Below are positions 1 to 7,944 of a stretch of 43,809 nt of DNA, in pieces. The position numbers and the translations under genes are program-made. The stretch is from NCBI GenBank assembly GCA_934486495.1, contig CAKSPW010000011.1, positions 1 through 43,809 of the forward strand, written 5' to 3'. Origin of the DNA: an uncultured Clostridia bacterium. GTDB taxonomy: Bacteria; Bacillota; Clostridia; UBA1381. Numbering within the stretch: the stretch's first letter is position 1; each line of letters starts with the position of its first letter. The notes beneath the pieces were generated by a model. It worked only from the letters and a program-made list of their open reading frames with translations, ran no database searches and had not been told where the DNA came from.

Positions 1-104
1 TAACAATTATTCATAAAATAATATTGCTTAATTTCAGCATATGGGAGAATCGAAACCCCAACAATTGACAAAGAGCCCAAAAAAACATTATTATAAGACT
101 TAAA

Positions 105-815
105 TTATTCGCCGAGATAAGCTTTCTTTATTTCTTCGTTATGCATAAGCTCGCTTGCATTTCCCGAAAGCGCAATCTTTCCCGTTTCAAGAACATACGC
201 TCTGTCGGCAATTGACAAAGCCTTTTTAGCGTTCTGCTCAACAAGCAAAACCGTTGTACCGTCGTCTGATACCTCTTTTATAATCTGGAAAATTTCCGAC
301 ACAAGTATCGGCGACAAACCCATTGATGGCTCATCCATCAATATGATTTTCGGATTTGACATAATTGCTCTGCCCATTGCAAGCATTTGCTGTTCACCGC
401 CCGAAAGCGTACCTGCAATTTGATGCTTTCTTTCCTTAAGTCTCGGGAAGTGGTCATATACATATTTAAGATTGTTTTCTATTATCTTTTTATCATTGAG
501 CAAAAATGCACCGAGCTTCAGATTTTCATAAACGGAAAGCTGCTGGAAAATTCGTCTGCCCTCGGGGACGTGAGCCATACCCATACCTACTATTTTATGC
601 GCCGGAACCTTTGTAATATCGGTATTTTCAAAAATGATATTTCCCGACTTCGGCGAGATAAGACCTGTTATTGTATGAAGAATTGTTGTTTTACCGGCAC
701 CGTTTGAGCCGATAAGTGCAATAATCTCTCCCTCATTTACCTCAAAGGATACACCCTTTATGGCATTTATTACGCCGTAATATACTTCAACATTTTCAAC
801 ACTAAGCATACTCAT
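105..815 (-). CDS. livF: Branched-chain amino-acid ABC transporter ATP-binding protein LivF
   Basis: This is one of the two ATPases that power import of leucine, isoleucine and valine at the cytoplasmic face of the LivH/LivM permease. The 236-aa product has the usual LivF length. It shows a Walker A motif GSNGAGKTT at about residues 36-44, an ABC signature LSGGEQQM near 137-144 and a Walker B ILMDEP near 160. The first ATG is preferred because a GGGGGTG ribosome binding site lies 7 bases upstream. It is the last gene of a five-gene liv operon, 14 bp after livG. No clear terminator is visible in the 104 bases left in the window after its stop. Family assignment is firm; the exact substrate (branched-chain amino acids versus another amino acid or amide) is inferred from the family. 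Confidence 0.95.
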   Translation of the reverse strand: MSMLSVENVEVYYGVINAIKGVSFEVNEGEIIALIGSNGAGKTTILHTITGLISPKSGNIIFENTDITKVPAHKIVGMGMAHVPEGRRIFQQLSVYENLKLGAFLLNDKKIIENNLKYVYDHFPRLKERKHQIAGTLSGGEQQMLAMGRAIMSNPKIILMDEPSMGLSPILVSEIFQIIKEVSDDGTTVLLVEQNAKKALSIADRAYVLETGKIALSGNASELMHNEEIKKAYLGE

Positions 816-829
816 AAAAGCGCACCCCC

Positions 830-1594
830 TTATTCATCCTCGCCTATGTAGGCGGTAATAACCTTAGGATTGTTAAGAACATCCTTTGTTTTCCCCTGTG
901 CAAGTACAGAACCGAAGTTAAGAACGGTAAGCTCTTCACAAATTCCCGATACAAGCTTCATATCATGCTCAATCAAAAGAATAGTAACGTCAAACTTATC
1001 ACGTACAAAGCGGATTGTATCCATAAGCTCCGCCGTTTCGTTCGGGTTCATTCCGGCAGCAGGCTCATCGAGAAGAAGAAGCTTCGGATTTGTTGCAAGC
1101 GCACGTGCAATCTCAAGCTTTCTCTGCATTCCGTAAGGAAGATTAGACGCTAAAAACTTGCTTTCGCTGTCAATATCAAAAACTTTTAAAAGCTCCATAG
1201 CCTTTTCTTCAAGCTCTTTTTCCTGCTTATGATATCTGCCCGAATGTGTCATGCACTCAAACAAATTGCAGTGAACGCTGTCATGAAATGCAACTTTTAC
1301 ATTATCAATTACGCTCATATCCTTAAAAAGACGGATATTCTGGAACGTTCTTGCGATACCTCTTTTATTTATCTTAACCGGGGACTCACCCTTTATCAGT
1401 TCACCGTCAAAGTAAAACGAGCCTGATGTAGGCTGATAAACGCCTGTAAGAAGGTTAAACACGGTAGTTTTGCCGGCGCCGTTAGGGCCGATAAGTCCGT
1501 AAAGCTGTCCCTTTTCTATTTTCAGATATAATCCGTCAACGGCCTTAAGACCGCCGAACTGTATTCCCAAATCCTTAGTTTCCAAAATCGGCAT
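830..1594 (-). CDS. livG: Branched-chain amino-acid ABC transporter ATP-binding protein LivG
   Basis: This is the second ATPase of the Liv importer, expected to pair with LivF. The 254-aa protein has a Walker A GPNGAGKTT at about residues 36-44, a somewhat divergent signature LPYGMQRKLE (the family usually has LSYGQQR) near 152, a Walker B LLLLDEPAAGM near 172, and the LivG-type C-terminus ending in TAYIGEDE. The divergent signature keeps the central YG and Q, so loss of function is not suggested. It lies 15 bp after livM and 14 bp before livF, consistent with one transcript. Confidence 0.95.
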   Translation of the reverse strand: MPILETKDLGIQFGGLKAVDGLYLKIEKGQLYGLIGPNGAGKTTVFNLLTGVYQPTSGSFYFDGELIKGESPVKINKRGIARTFQNIRLFKDMSVIDNVKVAFHDSVHCNLFECMTHSGRYHKQEKELEEKAMELLKVFDIDSESKFLASNLPYGMQRKLEIARALATNPKLLLLDEPAAGMNPNETAELMDTIRFVRDKFDVTILLIEHDMKLVSGICEELTVLNFGSVLAQGKTKDVLNNPKVITAYIGEDE

Positions 1595-1609
1595 ATCAAG
1601 ACTCCTCCC

Positions 1610-2662
1610 TTATTGCTTTTTAGACAGACTGAAGGACAGTCTTTTCTTTAATGTGTTGAACTTTTCGTTATTGTTAAGGAGCATCATAGCAATAAGTACT
1701 ATTGCGTAAAGCAACATTCTGTAATCTCTGAGACTTCTTAAAACCTCCGGCAAAGCGTAGAGAATAATTGTGGAAACCATTACGTTTCTCATGCTCTTCA
1801 TACCGCCGAGAACAACGAACACCAAAATCAGTATCGAAAGGTTGTAGTCAAACTTAACGGCAACGAGCGTTTTTAAGTTATGCGAATAAAGAACGCCTGC
1901 CATACCTGCGATAAATGCGGAAATTACGAACGCCGTCATTTTCGCACGTGTTATATTTATACCCATAGCCTCTGCTGCAATTCTGTTATCTCTTGCTGCC
2001 ATAATGCTTCTTCCGGTTTTGGAATCGATAAGATTAAGAAGAACTATAAGCACAATCATAATTACAACAAAGCAGATTATAAAAGATGAATCCTGCGGTG
2101 TTCCGGTTATTCCCTGTGCACCCTTAATCAAATCAACCTTTGAGCCTGCGTCAAAAGCGTGCTTGCTGTAACTGTCGGCACTGAGCGAGAAAAATGCACC
2201 GTTTTTATCGTATGCAAGATAGATGTTGTTAAATATATTTTTAATAATTTCCCCGAACGCAAGTGTTACTATTGCAAGATAGTCACCCTGAAGACGAAGA
2301 ACGGGAATACCTATTAAAAATCCCATAACTGCGGCAGACGCACCGCCGAGCAAAATTGCAAGCGGAAGTCTTATAAAAGCCGATGTAATAATTCCTTGCA
2401 TACAGATTGAAAAAAGACTTCCAATGTAAGCACCTATACACATGAATCCCGCATGACCCAAGCTAAGCTCACCCGAAATACCCACAACAAGATTAAGAGA
2501 AACGGCAAGCAGTATATTTACCGAAATCGGTACAAGAATACCTGTAAGCTTTGATGAAGCAAGACCTGTCGAAACAAGAACTTGACATACAATAAAAATT
2601 AATATCGTAAAGCCGTAGGTTATATATTTATCAGTATTTTTAAATTTAAAATTCTTAGCCAT
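1610..2662 (-). CDS. livM: Branched-chain amino-acid ABC transporter permease LivM
   Basis: This is an integral membrane subunit of the Liv importer, 350 aa with about ten hydrophobic segments. It carries the family hallmarks SLGHAGFMCIGAY near residue 70 and GDYLAIVTLAFGEI near 125, the latter being the region that contacts the ATPases. The start chosen is the ATG at 2662. An upstream in-frame GTG at 2671 abuts the livH stop, and the AAGGTG ribosome binding site better fits the ATG. livH ends at 2673, so the two permease genes are almost touching and probably translationally coupled. Confidence 0.93.
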   Translation of the reverse strand: MAKNFKFKNTDKYITYGFTILIFIVCQVLVSTGLASSKLTGILVPISVNILLAVSLNLVVGISGELSLGHAGFMCIGAYIGSLFSICMQGIITSAFIRLPLAILLGGASAAVMGFLIGIPVLRLQGDYLAIVTLAFGEIIKNIFNNIYLAYDKNGAFFSLSADSYSKHAFDAGSKVDLIKGAQGITGTPQDSSFIICFVVIMIVLIVLLNLIDSKTGRSIMAARDNRIAAEAMGINITRAKMTAFVISAFIAGMAGVLYSHNLKTLVAVKFDYNLSILILVFVVLGGMKSMRNVMVSTIILYALPEVLRSLRDYRMLLYAIVLIAMMLLNNNEKFNTLKKRLSFSLSKKQ

Positions 2663-2672
2663 ACTCCGCACC

Positions 2673-3545
2673 TTACACTTTCTCGCTTATTTTCTTTCCG
2701 AACAATCCCGTAGGCTTCACAAGAAGCACCACTATAAGTACTGCGAACACAATAGCGTCGGAAAGCTGAGATGAAATATAAGCCTTGCTGAGATTTTCTA
2801 TAACACCCAAAATAATGCCGCCTATCATTGCACCGGGAATACTTCCTATACCGCCGAATACTGCTGCGGTAAACGCTTTTATACCCGGCATTGCACCCGT
2901 ATACGGACTGATTTGCGGATACATCGAGCAAAGCAAAACGCTTGCAACAGCCGCAAGACCCGAGCCGATTGCAAATGTGAGCGAAATTGTGGAGTTTACG
3001 TTTATACCCATAAGCTGGGCAGCGCCCTTATCCTCGGAAACGGCAAGCATAGCCTTTCCGCTTTTTGTTTTGTTCATAAATAATGTAAGACCGATAACAA
3101 TAAGAATTGTTACGACAATCGTTACGATAGTTTCTCCCGTTACGTTAAATCCGATATTAAGCGAAAACTTGGGGACAACCGATTTAAAGCTCTTTGCGGC
3201 AGAACCGAATATCAGAAGTGCAACATTCTGCAAAAAATAGCTGACGCCGATTGCCGTTATAAGTATTGCAAGCGGTGACGCATTTCTAAGCGGCTTGTAT
3301 GCCACCTTTTCTATCACAACACCGAGTATAATACACGCAATAATGCTGATTATTATTGAAATCCACACCGGCATATGAAGTGTGGATATTGCCGTAAACG
3401 CAACATATCCGCCAATCATGATAACATCACCGTGTGCGAAATTAAGCATTTTTGCAATACCGTAAACCATAGTATATCCGAGCGCAATAAGCGCATAAAT
3501 ACTGCCAAGACTTATTCCCGTTATAAGATATGATAAAAAACTCAT
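2673..3545 (-). CDS. livH: Branched-chain amino-acid ABC transporter permease LivH
   Basis: This 290-aa polytopic membrane protein is the partner permease of LivM. Recognisable LivH signatures are the N-terminal GISLGSIYALIALGYTMVYG, the NFAHGDVIMIGGY segment near residue 36, and AFTAAVFGGIGSIPGAMIGG near 225. The ATG at 3545 follows a short GGGGGAGTCC ribosome binding region. About 150 bp separate it from livJ upstream, and this gap contains an 11-bp inverted repeat (3617-3669) that may lower expression of the permease relative to the binding protein. Confidence 0.94.
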   Translation of the reverse strand: MSFLSYLITGISLGSIYALIALGYTMVYGIAKMLNFAHGDVIMIGGYVAFTAISTLHMPVWISIIISIIACIILGVVIEKVAYKPLRNASPLAILITAIGVSYFLQNVALLIFGSAAKSFKSVVPKFSLNIGFNVTGETIVTIVVTILIVIGLTLFMNKTKSGKAMLAVSEDKGAAQLMGINVNSTISLTFAIGSGLAAVASVLLCSMYPQISPYTGAMPGIKAFTAAVFGGIGSIPGAMIGGIILGVIENLSKAYISSQLSDAIVFAVLIVVLLVKPTGLFGKKISEKV

Positions 3546-3616
3546 ATGTTAGGACTCCCCCGTTCGTTAAAATGTCGGATTGCCGCGCAATCACATCTGT
3601 TCTATATAAAACGTTG

Positions 3617-3669
3617 TAGGCATAACCCTTCCGAGACGATTTTCACCGCCGCAAAATAGGTTATGCCTA
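3617..3669 (-). promoter_or_regulatory. Stem-loop between livJ and livH
   Basis: TAGGCATAACC (3617-3627) and GGTTATGCCTA (3659-3669) are a perfect 11-bp inverted repeat with a 31-nt loop. On the minus-strand transcript it would form a stable hairpin just after livJ. There is no proper T-run after it, so it is more likely an RNA-processing or 3'-protection element, or a leaky terminator, than a full intrinsic terminator. Binding-protein genes in ABC operons are often followed by such hairpins. Confidence 0.6.
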
Positions 3670-3698
3670 TATTAAAGCAAATCTTAATTTGTTATAAA

Positions 3699-4853
3699 TT
3701 ACATTGCTTTGTATGAACCGTCCTCAATATACATAGCTTTCGGTTCCTTAGTCGGTTCACCGTTTGCATCCCAAGTCATCGTTCCGGTTACACCTGTTAC
3801 GTTAATCTTTGTCATAGATTCTTTAAGCTTGTCACAAAGATCAGACACACTGATAGTCGCATCCGTAATCTGTGCATCCTCCATAGCAGCCTTTATTACG
3901 TATACCGCATCGTAAGCATCGGCAGCGAACTGAATAGGCGTTTCATCGTTGAATTTAGCCTTGTAAGCCTCGACAAATTTAACCGTTTTCTCGTCCTTTG
4001 CATCAGCCGCAAACGGAGTCAAAAGCATAACGCCGTTAGCTATTGAAGCATTGTCACCAAGCTGACTCGTAAGTCCGTCAAGACCGTCACAGCCGAAGAA
4101 CTTTGTGTCAAGTCCGAGTGTTTTAGCCTGTGTAAGAATTAAAGCTGCCTCCTGATAATAAATCGGGAGGAACACAAGCTCCGCACCGCTTTGCTTAATC
4201 TTTTGGAGCTGAACGTTAAAGTCTGTTGCCGAATCCTTTGTAAATGCTTCAGCAGTTGTAATTTCAATTCCTCTGCTTGCAGCTTCCTTTGTAAACTTTT
4301 CGTAAATACCCTGTGAGTAAACGTCCGAGCTGTTATAAATAACGGCAACCTTTTTTGCAAGATTATGCTCTGAAATGTACTGAGCCGATGCAATACCCTG
4401 GTTCGGGTCACTGAAGCAAACTCTGAAAGCGTTGTCATTTTCAATACATTCTACCGACGAGCCCGAAGGTGTAAGCTGGAACATATTGTCTTCCTTTGTC
4501 TTATCTGCAACAGCCACGCAAGGTACGCTTGTTACGGAACCGATAATAATTTTAGCGCCGTTATCCTTTAATGTATTATAAGCATTAACCGACTTTTCGG
4601 CATCATGCTCATCGTCCTCAAACTCAAGGCGGAATTTAATACCGTTTACGCCGCCTGCCTCGTTGATTTCATCAACCGCAAGCTCTGCGCCTTTTTTAAC
4701 AGCATTTCCGTATGTTGCAGCCGCACCAGTAAGAGGGCCTATTCCACCGAGAATAAGTGTATCACTGCTGCTTGCATTTTCCATATTACCGCAGCCTGTA
4801 AGACAAGATGCGGCGAGAACGCCTGCCAAAATCATCGTTAATAGCTTCTTCAT
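3699..4853 (-). CDS. livJ: Branched-chain amino-acid ABC transporter substrate-binding lipoprotein
   Basis: This is the extracellular solute receptor of the Liv system, 384 aa. It begins with a lipoprotein signal peptide ending in the lipobox LTGC, with Cys21 as the predicted lipidated residue. The mature part is a periplasmic-binding-protein type I fold of the LivK family; the segment GGIGPLTGAAATYGNAVKKG at its start is typical. An open frame extends 27 codons further upstream, but GGAAGGATGG lies just before the ATG at 4853, and only this start gives a clean signal peptide. A TTGACA/TAGAAT promoter sits 53 bases upstream. It is the first gene of the liv operon. Confidence 0.93.
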   Translation of the reverse strand: MKKLLTMILAGVLAASCLTGCGNMENASSSDTLILGGIGPLTGAAATYGNAVKKGAELAVDEINEAGGVNGIKFRLEFEDDEHDAEKSVNAYNTLKDNGAKIIIGSVTSVPCVAVADKTKEDNMFQLTPSGSSVECIENDNAFRVCFSDPNQGIASAQYISEHNLAKKVAVIYNSSDVYSQGIYEKFTKEAASRGIEITTAEAFTKDSATDFNVQLQKIKQSGAELVFLPIYYQEAALILTQAKTLGLDTKFFGCDGLDGLTSQLGDNASIANGVMLLTPFAADAKDEKTVKFVEAYKAKFNDETPIQFAADAYDAVYVIKAAMEDAQITDATISVSDLCDKLKESMTKINVTGVTGTMTWDANGEPTKEPKAMYIEDGSYKAM

Positions 4854-4905
4854 AACTACCATCCTTCCATTTCGTACGAAGTTTTTCAAACTCTTTTTTC
4901 TATTT

Positions 4906-4934
4906 ATTCTACTATTTTCAGCGGAATTTGTCAA
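4906..4934 (-). promoter_or_regulatory. Predicted sigma-A promoter of the liv operon
   Basis: On the minus strand the sequence reads TTGACA (4929-4934), a 17-bp spacer, then TAGAAT (4906-4911). The -35 is a perfect consensus match and the -10 differs at one position. It is placed about 55 bp upstream of the livJ start codon, with nothing else to transcribe between. Confidence 0.75.
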
Positions 4935-5024
4935 TACTTTTTTTTTAATTTCATCATATTTGGTGATATACTTATATAAATCATACGATTTTTGCGCCGA
5001 ATTTCACTGTTTTTAATAACAATG

Positions 5025-5061
5025 CAGGCTGTCACAAACAAATATTGCCTGCAACAGCCTG
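5025..5061 (-). terminator. Possible terminator hairpin after the SLH protein gene
   Basis: CAGGCTGT (5025-5032) and ACAGCCTG (5054-5061) form an 8-bp inverted repeat. A competing 7-bp pairing, TGCAGGC (5023-5029) with GCCTGCA (5047-5053), overlaps it. The transcript of the gene ending at 5105 would run into this structure. The following bases are only moderately U-rich, so it is a weak candidate. Confidence 0.4.
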
Positions 5062-5104
5062 TACTCAAGGAGATTGTTAAAAAGAGAAGATTATTTATCG
5101 GATT

Positions 5105-7648
5105 TTATTCCACAATTACGATTTCCTTAACGGCGTTTTTATAGAGCTTTATAAACACTCTGCTTTCGTCATCGCTGTCAAAGACCTGAATGTCGGAAAT
5201 CTTTGCAACGGATACATTGTTCTTTGAAAGAGCCGTATCAACCTTGTACACGACCGTATTTTCCGGCACAAGGTAGTTTACCTCATTTTCACCGTTTACG
5301 CTTACGTTTACCGATGCTGCAAATTTCTTTGTGACCTTTCCGTAAACTGTTTCCAAATCCTCTGCCGGAGATTTTACAAACTCTTCTTTCGGATTTTCCG
5401 AATCAAAAAGTACTCGTATGCTTGTAATCTTGCCGGAGGAATTTTTCTTCATCTGAATAATATCACCGGATTTGAGCTTTTTGCCGCCGCTTTTCTTAAG
5501 AACATCATTTTCCGCAAAAAGCTTTGTTTCCTTGCCTTCTGTAAGTGCTATAAGAATATCCGAAACCTCATCGTCACTGCCGGTACCTCGTGCAATTTCC
5601 TTTACAACGGCTATACTTTCCGACGCATTTGCAGAAAGACTCGAACTTGTTACAATAACCGCTCTTGCCGAGAGGTCCTCCGTCACGTCAAATATACGTG
5701 CTGTGTATTTTTGCTTATCCTCAAACATTGATTTGTTTCTTACTGAATAGTCCTCCGAGCCTGCCGGTATATCAAAAATAATCGTTTCATCCGTTATCTT
5801 GACATTGCCGATCTTGCCCGTCTGCGCATTATATGCCGCATCCTTTAAGGAATAGTTGAGCGTGAAATTATTCTTGTCAACCTTTCCCGTAGATGAATTA
5901 TCCTTTGCCGTATTTATCTCGCTTATCTTTCCGTCTGAATCCTTTTTAAACGTTACAAGCTGCGCACGAAATCCTTCTCCCGCAATTGCCTTTACAACGT
6001 CCTTTGCCTTTTTTGCACCGTCACCGTTGAGCTTTATTTTGGAAGTGCCGTCAAAAAGCTTTTCTTCACCGTCCGCTGTAAAAATCTTAAATCTTGCAAC
6101 CTCGTCATTGTCAACGTAATATGCCTTTGTCAAATATCCGTAGCTGCCGTCACGGCTTGAAAAAGAATCGGTGGAAACGATTTTGTTTTTGTAATCGAGA
6201 TAAAGCGTTGCCTGCTCGCCGACCTTAAGAGAACCGCCGAATCCCGGAGCCGTTTTGTATCCGTCCGTGCCGATATAATACCTGCCGTCGCTTATCGCCG
6301 TAATCTTTCCCGACACCTTGTTATTTGACGCAACAATCTCATACAGCTGTTTGTCTGCGCTTTCCGCAACCGACAATACATCATATTCCGCAAGGTCACT
6401 TACCTTTATTATCTCAACACCTCTTGAAACAGTATAAGTTACGTCATCGTTTAAGGTGATTGTTTTTGAGCTTATCTTATCTGTAATCTTTCCGGAAGAT
6501 GAAACGCTGTCAACTACCATATTATAGAAGCTTGTAACAAAAACAATATCAAACTTTCCGTCCTTATCCGTATCCAAAAGCGTCATTTCAGCTGATTTTC
6601 CGTCCAAATCCAAAAGCTTATCGTCAAGTGCGCTGTGTCTGCCGTTGTATATAAGCGTTGCATTTGCAGAAAGCTCGGCAAGCTGTTTTTTGGATGATGT
6701 TTCGGATAAATAATAGCTTATCGCCTTGTTGCCTCCCTTTGCGGTAATCTTATCGAACAAATCGGAGCTTATAGACAAGGTATTGTTCTTTCCTGCCGTC
6801 GGAAGTGCCAAAATTACCGTTTCGTCACCCTTGCCCTTATCTTTCAAATAAAACGTTACGTTATATCCCAAAAGCTTGCTTACATTGCAGCTTGCGTCAT
6901 ATATTTTATCATCAATCTTAACCTGACCGTCGTTTAGCGTGCTTGCGCCGTCAATGGCGGACGATGCAATAGCCTTTACCTGACCTGTAAGCTCTGTAAC
7001 GCCATGTCTGTCACTCAAAAGTGTTTTATCTCCCACCTCGTACTTTATATTGCCGCCGTAGTTCGTCTGCTCCATCATCTTTGTTTTTAGAGTATTGAGC
7101 GTAAGATATGCGACGCTTCCTCTTGTGATAGGATTGTGTCCCGAGCCTTTTACGTTCTTGTTCATTCCGTTTTCGGAACCGACGAGGATATATCCGCCCG
7201 GGAATCCGCCCTTTTGCTCAGCCGACGGTTTAAATCCGGTTGCCCTTACCATTATTGTCATTGCCTCAGCATAGGTTATCGGGTCAAACGGTCTGAAATT
7301 TCCGTTGTCGTCACCTATAACAATACCCATGGATGTTGCAAGATTAATATATCCCTTAGCCCAGTAGTCTGCCGATACGTCCGGGAATTTCGACTGCTCC
7401 GATGAATTAACGGCACTGTCAATTCCCATTGCGTGAATTGCAAGCTTTGCAACCTCGGCACGCGTTAAATTGTCGTTTGGTCTGAAATTACCGTCACCGT
7501 CGCCGACCATAATACCGAGAGCCGCCAAAACCTGAATAGGCTCCTCATATCCCGTACCCGCAACATCGGCAGGGATTTGAGCAAACGACGTACCCGACAA
7601 CACCGTGCCGAGCGCCAAAATTCCGCTGATAAGCTTTTTACCTTTCAT
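5105..7648 (-). CDS. Secreted SLH-domain cell-wall protein with long beta-rich C-terminus
   Basis: This 847-aa exported protein is probably bound to secondary cell-wall polymers through SLH domains. A signal peptide covers about residues 1-24 (cleavage near SFAQ). SLH repeat 1 is at about 30-75 (GIMVGDGDGNFRPNDNLTRA), SLH 2 at about 88-140 (GIVIGDDNGNFRPFDPIT), and a third, degenerate repeat at about 145-195 lacks the usual spacing. The remaining 650 residues are Lys/Ser/Asp-rich with repeated short beta motifs such as GKITAISDGRYYIG; I recognise no enzymatic domain. The start has an excellent AGGAGG ribosome binding site. It is divergent from another SLH protein, and its leader holds a 9-bp inverted repeat. 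It could be an S-layer-like structural protein. Confidence 0.85.
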   Translation of the reverse strand: MKGKKLISGILALGTVLSGTSFAQIPADVAGTGYEEPIQVLAALGIMVGDGDGNFRPNDNLTRAEVAKLAIHAMGIDSAVNSSEQSKFPDVSADYWAKGYINLATSMGIVIGDDNGNFRPFDPITYAEAMTIMVRATGFKPSAEQKGGFPGGYILVGSENGMNKNVKGSGHNPITRGSVAYLTLNTLKTKMMEQTNYGGNIKYEVGDKTLLSDRHGVTELTGQVKAIASSAIDGASTLNDGQVKIDDKIYDASCNVSKLLGYNVTFYLKDKGKGDETVILALPTAGKNNTLSISSDLFDKITAKGGNKAISYYLSETSSKKQLAELSANATLIYNGRHSALDDKLLDLDGKSAEMTLLDTDKDGKFDIVFVTSFYNMVVDSVSSSGKITDKISSKTITLNDDVTYTVSRGVEIIKVSDLAEYDVLSVAESADKQLYEIVASNNKVSGKITAISDGRYYIGTDGYKTAPGFGGSLKVGEQATLYLDYKNKIVSTDSFSSRDGSYGYLTKAYYVDNDEVARFKIFTADGEEKLFDGTSKIKLNGDGAKKAKDVVKAIAGEGFRAQLVTFKKDSDGKISEINTAKDNSSTGKVDKNNFTLNYSLKDAAYNAQTGKIGNVKITDETIIFDIPAGSEDYSVRNKSMFEDKQKYTARIFDVTEDLSARAVIVTSSSLSANASESIAVVKEIARGTGSDDEVSDILIALTEGKETKLFAENDVLKKSGGKKLKSGDIIQMKKNSSGKITSIRVLFDSENPKEEFVKSPAEDLETVYGKVTKKFAASVNVSVNGENEVNYLVPENTVVYKVDTALSKNNVSVAKISDIQVFDSDDESRVFIKLYKNAVKEIVIVE

Positions 7649-7675
7649 AAGTTACCTCCTGTTATTTTAAGGTTA

Positions 7676-7704
7676 GTTGACATATTTTCATGACTTATGT
7701 CAAC
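7676..7704. promoter_or_regulatory. Inverted repeat in the leader of the minus-strand SLH gene
   Basis: GTTGACATA (7676-7684) and TATGTCAAC (7696-7704) are a perfect 9-bp inverted repeat with an 11-bp spacer. The repeat lies between the predicted -10 (7715-7720) and the start codon (7648) of the minus-strand SLH gene. It could be an operator for a dimeric regulator or an RNA hairpin that stabilises a highly expressed leader. Confidence 0.6.
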
Positions 7705-7714
7705 CACAATTGCA

Positions 7715-7743
7715 ATGATACACTACTTTATACATAAAATCAA
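7715..7743 (-). promoter_or_regulatory. Predicted promoter of the minus-strand SLH gene
   Basis: On the minus strand TTGATT (7738-7743) and TATCAT (7715-7720) are separated by 17 bp. Both boxes are near-consensus, and the site lies about 70 bp from the start codon, leaving a roughly 60-nt leader that includes the inverted repeat. Confidence 0.55.
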
Positions 7744-7870
7744 GCTGTAATTTCTGGAATTTAAAAAAATTAAAATCAATTAATATAGTACAAACACGCG
7801 ATTTTTCATAAAAGTAACAAAAGGCAAATAAATTGGTAACAAAAATTTAATAAAATTTACGAATTAATAC

Positions 7871-7899
7871 TTGAACATTTGCTTATTTTATGTTATTAT
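7871..7899 (+). promoter_or_regulatory. Predicted promoter of the plus-strand SLH gene
   Basis: TTGAAC (7871-7876), a 17-bp spacer and TATTAT (7894-7899) lie 45 bp upstream of the ATG at 7945, in very AT-rich DNA. Confidence 0.65.
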
Positions 7900-7944
7900 T
7901 ATATAAAGAGCTTATATAAATATCGAAGAGACGGAGGTTTTGAA

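Noticed and set aside
1..104. Terminator or gene before position 105
   Set aside because: Only AT-rich sequence without a clear stem or frame is present at the window edge.
7649..7944. Riboswitch in the region between the two SLH genes
   Set aside because: Apart from the inverted repeat there is no conserved aptamer-like structure, and the neighbouring genes are not metabolic.
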